A program made the position numbers and the translations under genes. A stretch of 64,000 nucleotides of DNA from DATMAM01 sp035559995 (lineage in GTDB: Bacteria; Desulfobacterota; Binatia; UBA9968), in the NCBI GenBank assembly GCA_035559995.1, contig DATMAM010000010.1, forward strand, positions 1-64,000. Reading direction: 5' to 3'. The notes under the pieces are model-generated. The model ran no database searches, was not told where the DNA came from, and worked only from the letters and a program-made list of their open reading frames with translations. Every line of letters begins with the position of its first letter. Within the stretch, counting starts at the first letter, position 1. This document shows, in pieces, positions 1 through 7,857 of the stretch.

Positions 1-21
1 CTAGGAGCCTGTCTGAGAAAT
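1..21 (+). repeat. Left terminal inverted repeat of the IS
   Basis: It matches the reverse complement of 1511-1531 with two mismatches over 21 bp. Confidence 0.8.
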
Positions 22-178
22 GATCGATGGAAGAGTTAAATTGCGTTTTTGAAGACCGGCTCGATGATATCGGCTGATGAACGGGTGATCTAAAGCAGCG
101 GAAATGTGGATTTTCGGCCTACGAGCGATCTTTTCCCAGCTCATGGTGTGGGTTAGAAGGTTTTACTGCCGCGGATCA

Positions 179-1465
179 CTAGCCGATGATCCGATAAAAC
201 TTCAGAATGTTGTGGGTCAGACAAACCAGCGCCCACTCCATCTGAACTTTCTCAAGCCCGCGCAGCAAAAATTGCCGAAATCCTCGCACCTGCTTGATCT
301 GTCCGAATACCGGTTCCACAATCGCCTTGCGCATCGCGTAGATCCTTCGCCCTACCTGGGTCTGAAGCTTGCGCTTCATCCGCTCTACCAGACTGGCCCC
401 CTTAGGCAAAGGTCCACGCTTACAAGCAGACCGATCTTGTCCGTGCTTTTGTCTTTCGGTGGCCACGTACCCATCAATTCGTCGGCGCGCCAGATACTTA
501 AGATTGTCTTGCGAGCAATATCCACTGTCCGCCAAAACTTCCTTCGGCTTCTGTCCCGCCTGCTGTTGGACGGCCTCCACCAGGGGCTGAAGTTGTTCTT
601 TGTCGTTGGCCGCCTGAGTGACGGCCTGACCGACTATCAGTTGAAAGTTCTCTTCCACCGCGATCTGACAATTGTAGCCTTGCACAAATCCATCGCTGCC
701 CTTCATGATGCGCGATTGGGGATCAGTAAAGTTGTATTGCTTTTTATCCTCAGGCTTCCCAGCTTGCTGGCCCGCTTGCTGCGCCTGGCGACGAGCCTCT
801 TGCTCCAGCGCCCGTTTGGCCTCCCCAATCCGCTTAAGCCGGCTCTCCCGCCGCCTGAGTTCCTCCGGCAGTTCATCCCCGCTGCGATCCTTCCCGTAGC
901 GCGCATCCCCCGCCTCGTCTTGTCGATCCGCTTCAGCAAGCAGTCTTCGAACCTCCTTGTGAAGCTCCTGCTCCTTTTCTTTCATGCGCCCGTAACTCAT
1001 CGCTTTGTGCTTGGAGGCATTGGCCTTGACCTTACTGCCATCGATGGCTACTCGCCCCAGCTTGACCGCCCCAGCCCTAAGGGCCAAACGCAAAACCTGC
1101 TCAAACAGCCCTTCCAAAGCCTTGCGGTGAATCTTGCGAAAGTCACTCAAAGTACGAAAATCCGGCGTGTTGCCCGCCGCCAGCACCCGAAACGCCACAT
1201 CCTCAAGCAAACGTTTCTCAATGCGCCGAGATGCAAATACTCCAACGCAGTAAGCATAGATCAGTACCTTGACCATCATGCGCGGATGGTACGGCGGCTG
1301 TCCCCGTTGCTCGTCCTCGTAGACGGCTTCGATCTCAGAAAGATTCAGATCATCCACCAGGTCACTGACAAAGTACGCCAGGTGATCTTCCGGCAGCCAC
1401 TCGCGCAGACTCGGAGGCATCAAAAACATTTGGTCGGGTTCGTACACACGATATCGCTTCGCCAT
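179..1465 (-). CDS. IS1182-family DDE transposase
   Basis: The 428-residue protein catalyses cut-and-paste movement of the surrounding element. It has the family layout: an N-terminal DUF772-type DNA-binding region (about residues 10-110, ending in PDFRTLSDFR), a first catalytic Asp in VAIDGSKVKANA, a lysine- and glutamine-rich charged insertion (about 165-240), a second Asp in LADSGYCS, and a C-terminal Glu in EPVFGQIKQVRGFRQF. Length is normal and no frameshift is visible, so it may still be active. The ATG start at 1465 is the first methionine. It is the only gene in the element and is co-directional with the cas genes. Confidence 0.9.
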   Translation of the reverse strand: MAKRYRVYEPDQMFLMPPSLREWLPEDHLAYFVSDLVDDLNLSEIEAVYEDEQRGQPPYHPRMMVKVLIYAYCVGVFASRRIEKRLLEDVAFRVLAAGNTPDFRTLSDFRKIHRKALEGLFEQVLRLALRAGAVKLGRVAIDGSKVKANASKHKAMSYGRMKEKEQELHKEVRRLLAEADRQDEAGDARYGKDRSGDELPEELRRRESRLKRIGEAKRALEQEARRQAQQAGQQAGKPEDKKQYNFTDPQSRIMKGSDGFVQGYNCQIAVEENFQLIVGQAVTQAANDKEQLQPLVEAVQQQAGQKPKEVLADSGYCSQDNLKYLARRRIDGYVATERQKHGQDRSACKRGPLPKGASLVERMKRKLQTQVGRRIYAMRKAIVEPVFGQIKQVRGFRQFLLRGLEKVQMEWALVCLTHNILKFYRIIG

Positions 1466-1510
1466 GACGCTACACTACGGATTTGATCGCCCCTGATCAA
1501 GAAAAAAATG

Positions 1511-1531
1511 ATTTCTCGGACAGACTCCTAG
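1511..1531 (-). repeat. Right terminal inverted repeat of the IS
   Basis: This is the partner of the repeat at 1-21. Its outer TAG doubles as the stop codon of the minus-strand cas4 remnant. Confidence 0.8.
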
Positions 1532-2001
1532 AAAACATCCCCACAAAAGGTTCGGTACTCACAGTCCACGCACCGGTTCCTGACCGGTGTTGGCGGCGGC
1601 ATATCCTCCTGCTCGATCATCCGCCGAATCTCTGAAAGCATCGTTTGCGTTTGCTGCTTGAGCTCAGCGGTCAAATCAAAAATCGCCGCGCCATTTTGCG
1701 GAATCAGATACACGAACCCCTTTGTCACGGGCCTTTGGAATTGCTCCTCCAACAGCAGCGCATACCCGCACAGCTGAAAAATATGATTCCGATGGGGTCG
1801 CCCCGTGGTCCATTTGAAATCCACGGGAAACAGTCCTTCGGGGCTGTCTATGAGCAGATCCAGCTTGCCGGAAAGCCCCAGGCGCTCCGAGCTGAGCGCG
1901 AAATGAAACCTTCGTTGACCTTGCGCGAGTTTGTACTTACTTAGCTTTCGTCTCTTCTCAAGCTCGTCGATTTTCGCCTCCTCGATTTTGCCCTGCTCCA
2001 T
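1528..2001 (-). CDS. cas4: Cas4-like nuclease, N-terminally truncated
   Basis: Cas4 is a RecB-type iron-sulfur exonuclease that helps Cas1-Cas2 choose and trim new spacers. The visible part has the RecB nuclease core (GKLDLLI followed by FPVDFKW, then the QLCGYALLLEE helix) and the C-terminal three-cysteine group in CVDCEYRTFC. The family's N-terminal segment with the first cluster cysteine is missing: the frame opens at MEQGKIEEAK, which matches the 'eGk..H' region some 20-30 residues into normal Cas4. Reading further upstream in this frame runs into cas2 without a start codon. The stop codon comes from the inserted IS. It is probably non-functional, because four cysteines are needed for the cluster. 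Confidence 0.7.
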   Translation of the reverse strand: MEQGKIEEAKIDELEKRRKLSKYKLAQGQRRFHFALSSERLGLSGKLDLLIDSPEGLFPVDFKWTTGRPHRNHIFQLCGYALLLEEQFQRPVTKGFVYLIPQNGAAIFDLTAELKQQTQTMLSEIRRMIEQEDMPPPTPVRNRCVDCEYRTFCGDVF

Positions 2002-2021
2002 TTTCCACGTGATCTTCTTAT

Positions 2022-2228
2022 CTACTGGAGAAAAATCTTTCCAGGATTATCGTCCAACACGCTCGCAAGCCGAAGAAACAGCTCCTCCCTTTTGTTCCTG
2101 TTCAGGTTGCCCAAGAACGCGCTGTACTGTATCCGAGTCAATCCGTAGTCGAGGCAAGTTTCCGAAATCTTTAGCCGAATCCTATCGCTCTCGATATCGT
2201 AAATTACCAGAGTCCTAAGCTCTTCCAT
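2022..2228 (-). CDS. cas2: Cas2, C-terminally truncated
   Basis: Cas2 is the structural partner of Cas1 in spacer integration. The sequence has the ferredoxin-like start LRTLVIYDIESDRIRLKISE and the typical YGLTRIQYSAFLG stretch, followed by a helix ending in DNPGKIFLQ. It stops at 68 residues, whereas family members are usually 85-100 and continue after this point with another strand and a short tail. The ATG at 2228 gives the canonical N-terminus. The missing tail faces the missing head of Cas4 only 20 bp away, which suggests one deletion removed both. Confidence 0.8.
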   Translation of the reverse strand: MEELRTLVIYDIESDRIRLKISETCLDYGLTRIQYSAFLGNLNRNKREELFLRLASVLDDNPGKIFLQ

Positions 2229-2281
2229 CTCTTCGCTTCCCGCTTTCCTCCAGTTCTCTGCTCGCGTTTGACCTCCAAGCG

Positions 2282-3472
2282 CTACCACTTAAACGAGAAA
2301 GCCTTGTACGTCCCATTGCCCCGTAGAAACCCAGCCAGCCGTCTTGCCTGCATCTGGATAATAGAGCGGATCTGATACTGTTTCCCGTGATACGGCTCCG
2401 AGCTGTACAGCCGCTCAATCACGCGCTCGCCGATACTTTTTCTCGTCTCCGCGTCCAGCAAGCCATCCTTGAGCCCGACGGTGACTCCCAGGTTCACGTG
2501 GGCGATGACCGCCCGATCAACCACAGGCTGGCGAAATTCCTCGACCAGGTCCAACACCAGCGAGGGCTTTCCCGGGCGGTCGACGTGGAGAAAACCCGCG
2601 AACGGCTCGAGACCGGCATTGAGCACAGCTCCCCACACCTGCGAGTAAAGAATTCCGTACCCGTAATTCAGCAGGGAGTTAATCGTGTCTTCTGCGCCGC
2701 GATGCTCTCGGCCCAAAAACTCCACCCTATGACCGACGATTTGCTTCACCCCTTCCCAATAGAGTCTTCCCGCGGTTCCTTCCATTCCCATCAGGGAGCC
2801 TCTTGCCTCGCTGACGGAAGCCGCATCAATACTCGGCACTCTCCTCCACAAAGCTCTCAACTGAGCAACCGTTACCTCGATGCCGCGGTATCTTTGTTCA
2901 TCGTCTCTTTTAATGTGCTTGCCGAAATAGCGCAGTAGTCGTTCTTGATTCTTTATCTTTCCGAGTACAATCGCCTTAGAAAATTCCAGACCGCGCTTGT
3001 CGGTCAAGGCAAGAATCTGCTCGCGCCGTGTCTGGACCGTCGCCGTCAGCATCGGCGACGTGACCATCGCGTAGGGTCTCCCGGAATGGTCCAAAAAGCT
3101 GAGTCGAATGCCGCGCGCGCACAGCTCCTGCAAAAGGTCCGAAGAGACCGTAATCCCTTTTGAGCCGACCACCACTTCCTGAATGCGAAACAGCGGAAAC
3201 TGATAGATGACGTCCTTGCCTTTGCGCGCGATCAGACGCTCACTCTTCTTGCTTAAAAACAGGCCGAAGCCAGAAAAGATAAGTTGGGAGCCGTCTTCAG
3301 ACTTTAGGACCGACATGCCTTGGTCGACGCGAACTTCACGGCCTTCCTCTACCGGCTCAGGCACCTCGATCGGCAGAACCTCCGGCTTTCCCGTAAAAAG
3401 GTTGAACTGCGCCGGCGGGGTACCCGTTTGTGGGCTGTCGTGGATCGATTCGTTCAGGACTCCCGTAGCCAT
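2282..3472 (-). CDS. cas1: CRISPR-associated endonuclease Cas1
   Basis: Cas1 is the metal-dependent integrase that inserts spacers. An N-terminal beta domain begins near SVLKSEDGSQLIFSG and is followed by the helical catalytic domain. From the ATG at 3472 the catalytic residues are Glu231 (GMEGTAGRLYW), His296 (FLHVDRPGKPS) and Asp308 (LVLDLVEEFRQP). All three are intact, so Cas1 itself could still fold and cut. About 50 residues precede the usual family start; they are proline-rich (GTPPAQFNLFTGKPEVLP) and not recognised. The frame is also open to a TTG at 3544. It sits 44 bp after cas6 and 53 bp before cas2 in one transcriptional direction. Confidence 0.92.
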   Translation of the reverse strand: MATGVLNESIHDSPQTGTPPAQFNLFTGKPEVLPIEVPEPVEEGREVRVDQGMSVLKSEDGSQLIFSGFGLFLSKKSERLIARKGKDVIYQFPLFRIQEVVVGSKGITVSSDLLQELCARGIRLSFLDHSGRPYAMVTSPMLTATVQTRREQILALTDKRGLEFSKAIVLGKIKNQERLLRYFGKHIKRDDEQRYRGIEVTVAQLRALWRRVPSIDAASVSEARGSLMGMEGTAGRLYWEGVKQIVGHRVEFLGREHRGAEDTINSLLNYGYGILYSQVWGAVLNAGLEPFAGFLHVDRPGKPSLVLDLVEEFRQPVVDRAVIAHVNLGVTVGLKDGLLDAETRKSIGERVIERLYSSEPYHGKQYQIRSIIQMQARRLAGFLRGNGTYKAFSFKW

Positions 3473-3516
3473 TGTCACAGAAGAACGGCCGAGGGCGAGA
3501 AGTGACCGACAAAAAA

Positions 3517-4473
3517 TTATCCTATTTGAGTTATCTCGTACCAACCATTGCCAAAAACTGCGTTTTTACCCACATGGAGATACTCGCCGAGTCGGAGAAA
3601 AGGCAAGAACGGCGCCAGCTCCCCTTCGAATGAAACGTCGCCTACAAAGCCGCTCAGATCATGCGCCACTTCGCGTCGGCGCGAATAGCGCGCCGATTCC
3701 ACCCATCGTGTGAAATCCGACACTGTTTTGATTCTCTCGGCCTGCTCGCCGAACACTTTGAAATTTATTTGCAGACCTTTGCCGCAATAAAAGTAGGATA
3801 AGGCATTGATCCGGTCCCGGAGCCGCTTGAAGACCGTCCCAAAGTCCGGCCGCCGTACGAAAACGCCGCCGGTTTTGATCATGGTTGGCGTCAAGAAGCG
3901 CAGCGTAACGCGCCTTGCGTCCGTCCAGTCTTTCCCGAGCGTTTGAACAATGGTCTCCCAAGAAAGCGCCTGTTGTAGCGGCTGGACCAAATTTTTCGCT
4001 CGCTCGTAGACGGGCGCTACAGTTCCGTTCAGCCCCACGCTCTCAACCAAAGACAGATCCAGCCGAGTTCTTCCGGCACCGAGCCCGACCTGAGACAGCT
4101 CCTTAAAGGTAACGATAAAATACGGAAGATAGTCACAGCTCTTTCCGATCAACACGAGATCAAACGACAATTGCTCGCCCGGCAGGTAAGTTTCCTTGGC
4201 CTCCAACGGCGGCTTGATAACAAACGGCCGCGGAATATCCCGATTCTTGCTGATCTTTGCCGATCCTTCCGGCACAAAAGGATGAAAAACAGCCGTATAC
4301 GGACACATGTGCCGCAGCTCGCAAGTTTCCGGCTCGCGACAATTTGCGTGACACACGATCCGCCGAAACGTGCTTCCGAAACCACCTCGGATCACGTTAC
4401 CTTTGTTGTCGGCAGGCATCCGCAACGCGCCCTTCGGTTCCAGGTGGAAGCGAAAGTGCTGAAAATAAAACAT
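3517..4473 (-). CDS. cas6: Cas6-family CRISPR RNA endoribonuclease
   Basis: Cas6 cuts the CRISPR transcript inside each repeat to give crRNAs. The protein has the Cas6 layout: an N-terminal RAMP-like domain with a cysteine cluster (CREPETCELRHMCPY, about residues 45-60), and a C-terminal half with LRFLTPTMIKTGG and the closing glycine-rich segment LGEYLHVGKNAVFGNGWYEI, typical of PF10040. The ATG at 4473 is preferred over a TTG at 4494. It lies first of the cas6-cas1-cas2-cas4 run. The catalytic residue cannot be assigned by eye. About 9 kb of other DNA separates it from csc1, which in type I-D loci is normally its close neighbour. Confidence 0.85.
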   Translation of the reverse strand: MFYFQHFRFHLEPKGALRMPADNKGNVIRGGFGSTFRRIVCHANCREPETCELRHMCPYTAVFHPFVPEGSAKISKNRDIPRPFVIKPPLEAKETYLPGEQLSFDLVLIGKSCDYLPYFIVTFKELSQVGLGAGRTRLDLSLVESVGLNGTVAPVYERAKNLVQPLQQALSWETIVQTLGKDWTDARRVTLRFLTPTMIKTGGVFVRRPDFGTVFKRLRDRINALSYFYCGKGLQINFKVFGEQAERIKTVSDFTRWVESARYSRRREVAHDLSGFVGDVSFEGELAPFLPFLRLGEYLHVGKNAVFGNGWYEITQIG

Positions 4474-4499
4474 CGGGCGTCTCTTTTCAGTCAATCCAG

Positions 4500-4720
4500 C
4501 TAAAGATTGGCGCCAGGAAACTTAGCTGTGTCCCGCCGCCTGCCATCGGCCGTGATGAATGGAATGCGCAGTGCGACGGCAGCTTCGCAGGTAACCACGA
4601 GAGCAATAGGAATACCGTTTGCGGGGCTCACAAGAGCGTTTTCTTGACGGATCTCTTGAGCTCCGCCTAAGAAGCTTCGCCTGTTTTCGTATCAACTTCC
4701 CTCCTACCCGCTCGCTCCGA
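4500..4720 (-). pseudogene. Possible PIN-domain remnant
   Basis: Upstream of cas6 one minus-strand frame reads IPIALVVTCEAAVALRIPFITADGRR, which resembles the end of a PIN ribonuclease (helix, then an 'iplvTaD' strand). No start or intact N-terminus is visible, and the frame is broken farther upstream. With the intact PIN genes at 9.2 and 10.3 kb it suggests another lost toxin gene. The assignment is weak. Apart from the palindrome at 4939 I see nothing else in 4474-4971. Confidence 0.25.
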
Positions 4721-4938
4721 ATCCTCTCAACATTGCAACGGAATCCTCTTCGGACAATCCACCGTCGCGTCTCTTCTCTCGAGCGGAACAAGACTTCGAA
4801 AAAGGTCATCGCACGACGACAACGAGTCATGCTCCCTCAACAGAGACAGCGGCGGCTTTGGCGGGATCGGTGAGCTCCCGCGGGAGCTTCTGACGAATCA
4901 AAACCACGTCGCCCGATTTGCTTTCCGGCCAACTTCCG

Positions 4939-4960
4939 AACTTCGGGTATTTCCGAAGTT
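4939..4960 (+). repeat. Hairpin palindrome E1
   Basis: First of ten dispersed copies of the 22-bp palindrome (arms AACTTCGGG and CCCGAAGTT, loop TATT). This copy has one arm mismatch (TCCGAAGTT). It lies 12 bp beyond the stop codon of the ArsR-type gene. Confidence 0.9.
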
Positions 4961-4971
4961 AGGAGCCATGC

Positions 4972-5274
4972 TCAATCGCGCATCCGGCTAGCCTGCCGCA
5001 CCAACGCCGCCAAAGCAGCCAACAGAGCTACCGTCTCCGGCTCGTGCTTTAACCAGTAACGAGTCGTGCCTCCTCGCCGCTCATAGCGTACAAGATCTGC
5101 CGCGCGCAGCGCCGCCAGGTGACCGCTGATCGTCTGCAAGCGACGACCAACCGCGTCGGCGATCCTTGTCGGACTCATCGGCCCGCGGTCGTGCAGCAAC
5201 CGCACGACCGAGTAGACCACCGGATTTCCCAGTGTGCGGCACACTCGCGACTCGCGGTAGCGCGATTCCTTCAT
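4972..5274 (-). CDS. ArsR-type winged-helix regulator
   Basis: A 100-residue single-domain transcription factor. RTLGNPVVYSVVRLLHDRGPMSPTRIADAVGRRLQTISGHLAALRAADLV shows the ArsR/HTH_20 order of helices, with the recognition helix at about residues 45-60. A wing (YERRGGTTRYWLK) and a C-terminal dimer helix (ETVALLAALAALVRQ) follow. No metal-binding cysteine motif is present, so it is not a classical arsenic sensor. Hairpin palindromes flank it on both sides. The ATG at 5274 is preceded by GGGGAG at the edge of palindrome E2 with 8 nt spacing, so the repeat appears to donate the ribosome-binding site. Its target is unknown. Confidence 0.75.
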   Translation of the reverse strand: MKESRYRESRVCRTLGNPVVYSVVRLLHDRGPMSPTRIADAVGRRLQTISGHLAALRAADLVRYERRGGTTRYWLKHEPETVALLAALAALVRQASRMRD

Positions 5275-5288
5275 CGCTTTCACTCCCC

Positions 5289-5310
5289 AACTTCGGGTAT
5301 TCCCGAAGTT
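5289..5310 (+). repeat. Hairpin palindrome E2
   Basis: A perfect copy of the 22-bp palindrome. Its left flank CTCCCC reads GGGGAG on the minus strand and serves as the likely Shine-Dalgarno sequence of the ArsR-type gene. Confidence 0.92.
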
Positions 5311-5400
5311 GACTTGACAGCCACTCCTCGTTGGACCACGAACTATGCCCAGAGGCGTAAAGCCCGGCACGCCTCCTAACCCTCATGGCTATTCGAACAA

Positions 5401-6030
5401 CTATGCCCTTACCTTCGCTGCGCGATGTCCCGGCGACACCTCAACTATTTCAGACTTGCACGCGCTATGGCGCGCTGGCCTGTCCGCGAGTCCACCCAGG
5501 AAGCAGCCGATACTCCGGCCTCCGCCGATGGGAGCGGCGGTTTCTTCACGGGCGCGGTTGGATCCATGAGCACCTCGCCTCACTTTAACGGTCGGCCCGC
5601 TCCTATCCTCGGCAGATTCCGCGGCGCCGCCATGCTCCTCGCCTCGCGGGATGTGAAGCCACTCTCCGCAAGCCATTCGGAGAGCTTCTTTAACGCGGGA
5701 CGGCGAGCCGCTTGAGATCTTCGCCTCCCACGATTTGCGGATCATAAGTCGCGGATAAATGCTCCAAAATTCCCCACAACTTTTTCCACCCCGAAGAACT
5801 CGCAGAACTGCCGGTTGTATTACCTCGGCATTGTAGTGCCTGTCGAAAAGCTCGGGCTCGGTGTTGGAACAAGCCCTGGTAAGCATAGTTGTTCAGGCAC
5901 AAGCGGAAAAGATCGATGACGTCACGTTGCTTCGAGAACGCGGCCCTCTGGAGCCGGCTTTTTGCTCCGCCACTTCCCGAAGTACTTGTTCGTATCGAGC
6001 TTGGCGGCAGCGGCAGACGTAAAGTTTCAG
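5401..6030 (-). pseudogene. Decayed gene, possibly AbiEii-like nucleotidyltransferase
   Basis: Minus-strand frames overlap here without one intact gene. One segment near 5960-5880 reads SRLQRAAFSKQRDVIDLFRLCLNN, which resembles the 'R....RDifDly.l' helix of AbiEii/AbiGii nucleotidyltransferases. Continuation to AFDRHYNAEVIQPAVLRVL needs a frame change. No catalytic GS..DxD motif can be seen. It sits between palindromes E2 and E3, so it may be a decayed toxin cassette. I cannot name it with confidence. Confidence 0.25.
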
Positions 6031-6071
6031 GCTCGTCACCCCACCTCCGCTTTCCCTGCTGGCGATTTCCG

Positions 6072-6093
6072 AACTTCGGGTATTCCCGAAGTT
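6072..6093 (+). repeat. Hairpin palindrome E3
   Basis: A perfect copy of the 22-bp palindrome followed by GGGGAG on the plus strand. It lies in non-coding sequence. Between E3 and E4 I see only a short piece (about 6170-6200, CAGGCAGGCG) that recurs beside E6 and E7. Confidence 0.92.
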
Positions 6094-6427
6094 GGGGAGA
6101 TGATGCCGCAGATCATGACGTCGGCTTCCTCCGCCCACGGCTTCATGAGCTGCAGCGCCCGCGCTTAGACAGGCAGCCGCGCCCCGACAGGCAGGCGTCG
6201 AGGCGACAAGATTATTTGCCTGCCTCGCACACACCGGCGTGTGCCAGTTTTTCTCGGGCCGAAAGCACTCCCAGCCCTTCACTTCCCTAGAAAACCACAA
6301 TGTTCCCTTGTCCCCCAATTAGGCTGCCGCCAGCTTGAACGGTCGGATTGCCCGAATGGCCTCAAAGTCTCGTTCATTGGGTGATCACCGTCGCTCCAAT
6401 AGAACGAGCGGACAACAGCGGTTCCGC

Positions 6428-6447
6428 ACTTCGGGTATTCCCGAAGT
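6428..6447 (+). repeat. Hairpin palindrome E4
   Basis: A copy with intact inner arms; the outermost bases are C and C. It is followed by GGGGAGTCCCGGCG, the same flank found after E10 (12,635 onward). In both places a decayed helicase tail follows. Confidence 0.9.
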
Positions 6448-7021
6448 CGGGGAGTCCCGGCGCAGCGGACCCGAGAAGCCTTTGTCTCCTGAATTACCAC
6501 GCAGTCCTCGTCAGCCAAAAAAGTCGTTCGCGTGCACCCGTCCATACTTCCGATCCCCTTGATCGTGAGCATCTGGAGCTTCTGGTTTCCATCGCAGATC
6601 GACAGCGCGCTTGAGCTGCATGGCCAGATCGGCTTGGTGCTCCCCTATCTCGCAGTCCTGCCGGCGGTGCTGCCCCGTGAAGTCGTGTACCTTGACGCCC
6701 GGAACCGTCCGAAACCGGTTTAGACTGCCATAGGTCTTCAGCCGCTGGGCGCCCGACTTGCCGCCGCGCATCGCTCGAAGGCAAGTCCGGCCTTGACGTT
6801 CTCCGCCGCCCCAACCGTTCTGCATGCTTCCCCAGGGCAGCTCGCCCCTCTCCCAATCCCGCCGGGGACCTCGAGCCTCGCGTACCCGTCCTGCTCCACC
6901 GTGGTCGATCAGTTTCCGCGCCAGCGCCCGGGCTGTGATCATGCCTGCCTCGGTGGTACGAACCGCGACGCGCGCACGCCGTGGGATACCAAGCGTAAAT
7001 CCGTTCCTCGAAAAGCGGCAC
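6448..7021 (-). pseudogene. Decayed helicase C-terminal fragment, copy B
   Basis: Minus-strand frames carry pieces that match the longer fragment at 12.6-13.36 kb: FEERIYAWYPTA, MITARALARKLIDH, GGKSGAQRLKTYGSLNRFRT and LTIKGIGSMD, in the same order. They sit in different frames, so several frameshifts separate them. The two copies differ at many positions, so the duplication is not recent. The parent appears to be a Cas3-like helicase distinct from the intact cas3' at 19-21 kb. It ends at palindrome E4. Confidence 0.65.
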
Positions 7022-7128
7022 GGTCGACCTTCAACCGCAGATGCAGGGATACAGCAAAGCTTCGACAAGGCCACACCTCGCAAAAGCAAGAGTGCCGCAC
7101 TGTCGGCCTCTCCAGTCCGGATCGAAGC

Positions 7129-7857
7129 TCACTTCACACCTGGGAGCGCGACCTCGACCGGAATCTCCACTACCTCGGCCCTGCGCGCGCTGACGTTCGT
7201 CACTTTGATTCTGATCGCGGTGTAAGGCTGCCGCTGGAAGTAGATGAATCCCCTATGCATGTCGCCCGCATAAATATTGCGGGCGCCGAAATCCTGTACG
7301 GCCAGCTCATAGCGAAACTGATTTGTGTAGCGGTCCGATGCCCCCGCCGCGGCGCCCGCGATGCCGCCCGTTCCCGCTCCGACCGCCGCGCCTGCAGCCG
7401 CTCCCCTTGCCGCGTCTCCCGCCGCATGACCGATTCCCGCACCCACGGCGGCTCCTGCCGCGGCCGTGGCGATAGCCCCGACCGCAGCCTGCGTAACGAC
7501 CGTGGTTCCGATCGACGATCCCCGTACTCGCTCTGCAGCCTGAGTCAAATTGAATGCAGGATAATACTCGCCTCTGGCAACGCCGAATATCTGCGCCGCA
7601 TCGATTTCGAATTCTTGCGATCCCTTGTTCGATACGATGAGATGAACAGGCAGGATATCGGCCGCCGCAAGGTCGGTCCCGAAGACCCGGGACGATTTTT
7701 CCGGCGTATCCAACATGTCCACGGCGATCACGAGGTCGCCTATCCTCTTGGCGTTCGGAAAGGATTCCGGTGGGCGAAAAGGCGCAACACTGGTGCGCAA
7801 CGGAGCGGAGCAACCTGCAACCAAACACATCGCGAGGACGACTCCACCTACCTTCAT
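7129..7857 (-). CDS. Lipoprotein with glycine-zipper segment
   Basis: A 242-residue putative outer-membrane lipoprotein. A type II signal sequence ends in LVAGC, giving lipidated Cys16. A soluble domain (about 30-110) is followed by an alanine/glycine-rich stretch with repeated AAAGAAVGAGIG units (about 120-175) of glycine-zipper type, then a C-terminal domain with YELAVQDFGARNIYAGDMHRGFIYF. The start overlaps the stop of the next lipoprotein gene upstream by 4 bp (ATGA), so the two are coupled. Substrate and partner are unknown. Palindromes E4 and E5 flank this pair. Confidence 0.7.
   Translation of the reverse strand: MKVGGVVLAMCLVAGCSAPLRTSVAPFRPPESFPNAKRIGDLVIAVDMLDTPEKSSRVFGTDLAAADILPVHLIVSNKGSQEFEIDAAQIFGVARGEYYPAFNLTQAAERVRGSSIGTTVVTQAAVGAIATAAAGAAVGAGIGHAAGDAARGAAAGAAVGAGTGGIAGAAAGASDRYTNQFRYELAVQDFGARNIYAGDMHRGFIYFQRQPYTAIRIKVTNVSARRAEVVEIPVEVALPGVK

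Larger units (their letters stand above)
1..1531 (-). mobile_element. IS1182-type insertion sequence
   Basis: A complete-looking insertion sequence with one transposase gene on the minus strand. The two ends are imperfect inverted repeats: position 1 begins CTAGGAGCCTGTCTGAGAAAT, and the reverse complement of 1511-1531 begins CTAGGAGTCTGTCCGAGAAAT. CTAG at both outer edges may be a 4-bp target duplication or part of the repeat. Because the window starts exactly at the left end, the flank on that side cannot be seen. The right end lies exactly at the end of the cas4 reading frame, and the element supplies its TAG stop. Confidence 0.85.

Noticed and set aside
104..1486. Long plus-strand frame of 460 codons
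   Set aside because: It is the antisense of the transposase gene, with no recognisable motif and unnatural composition.
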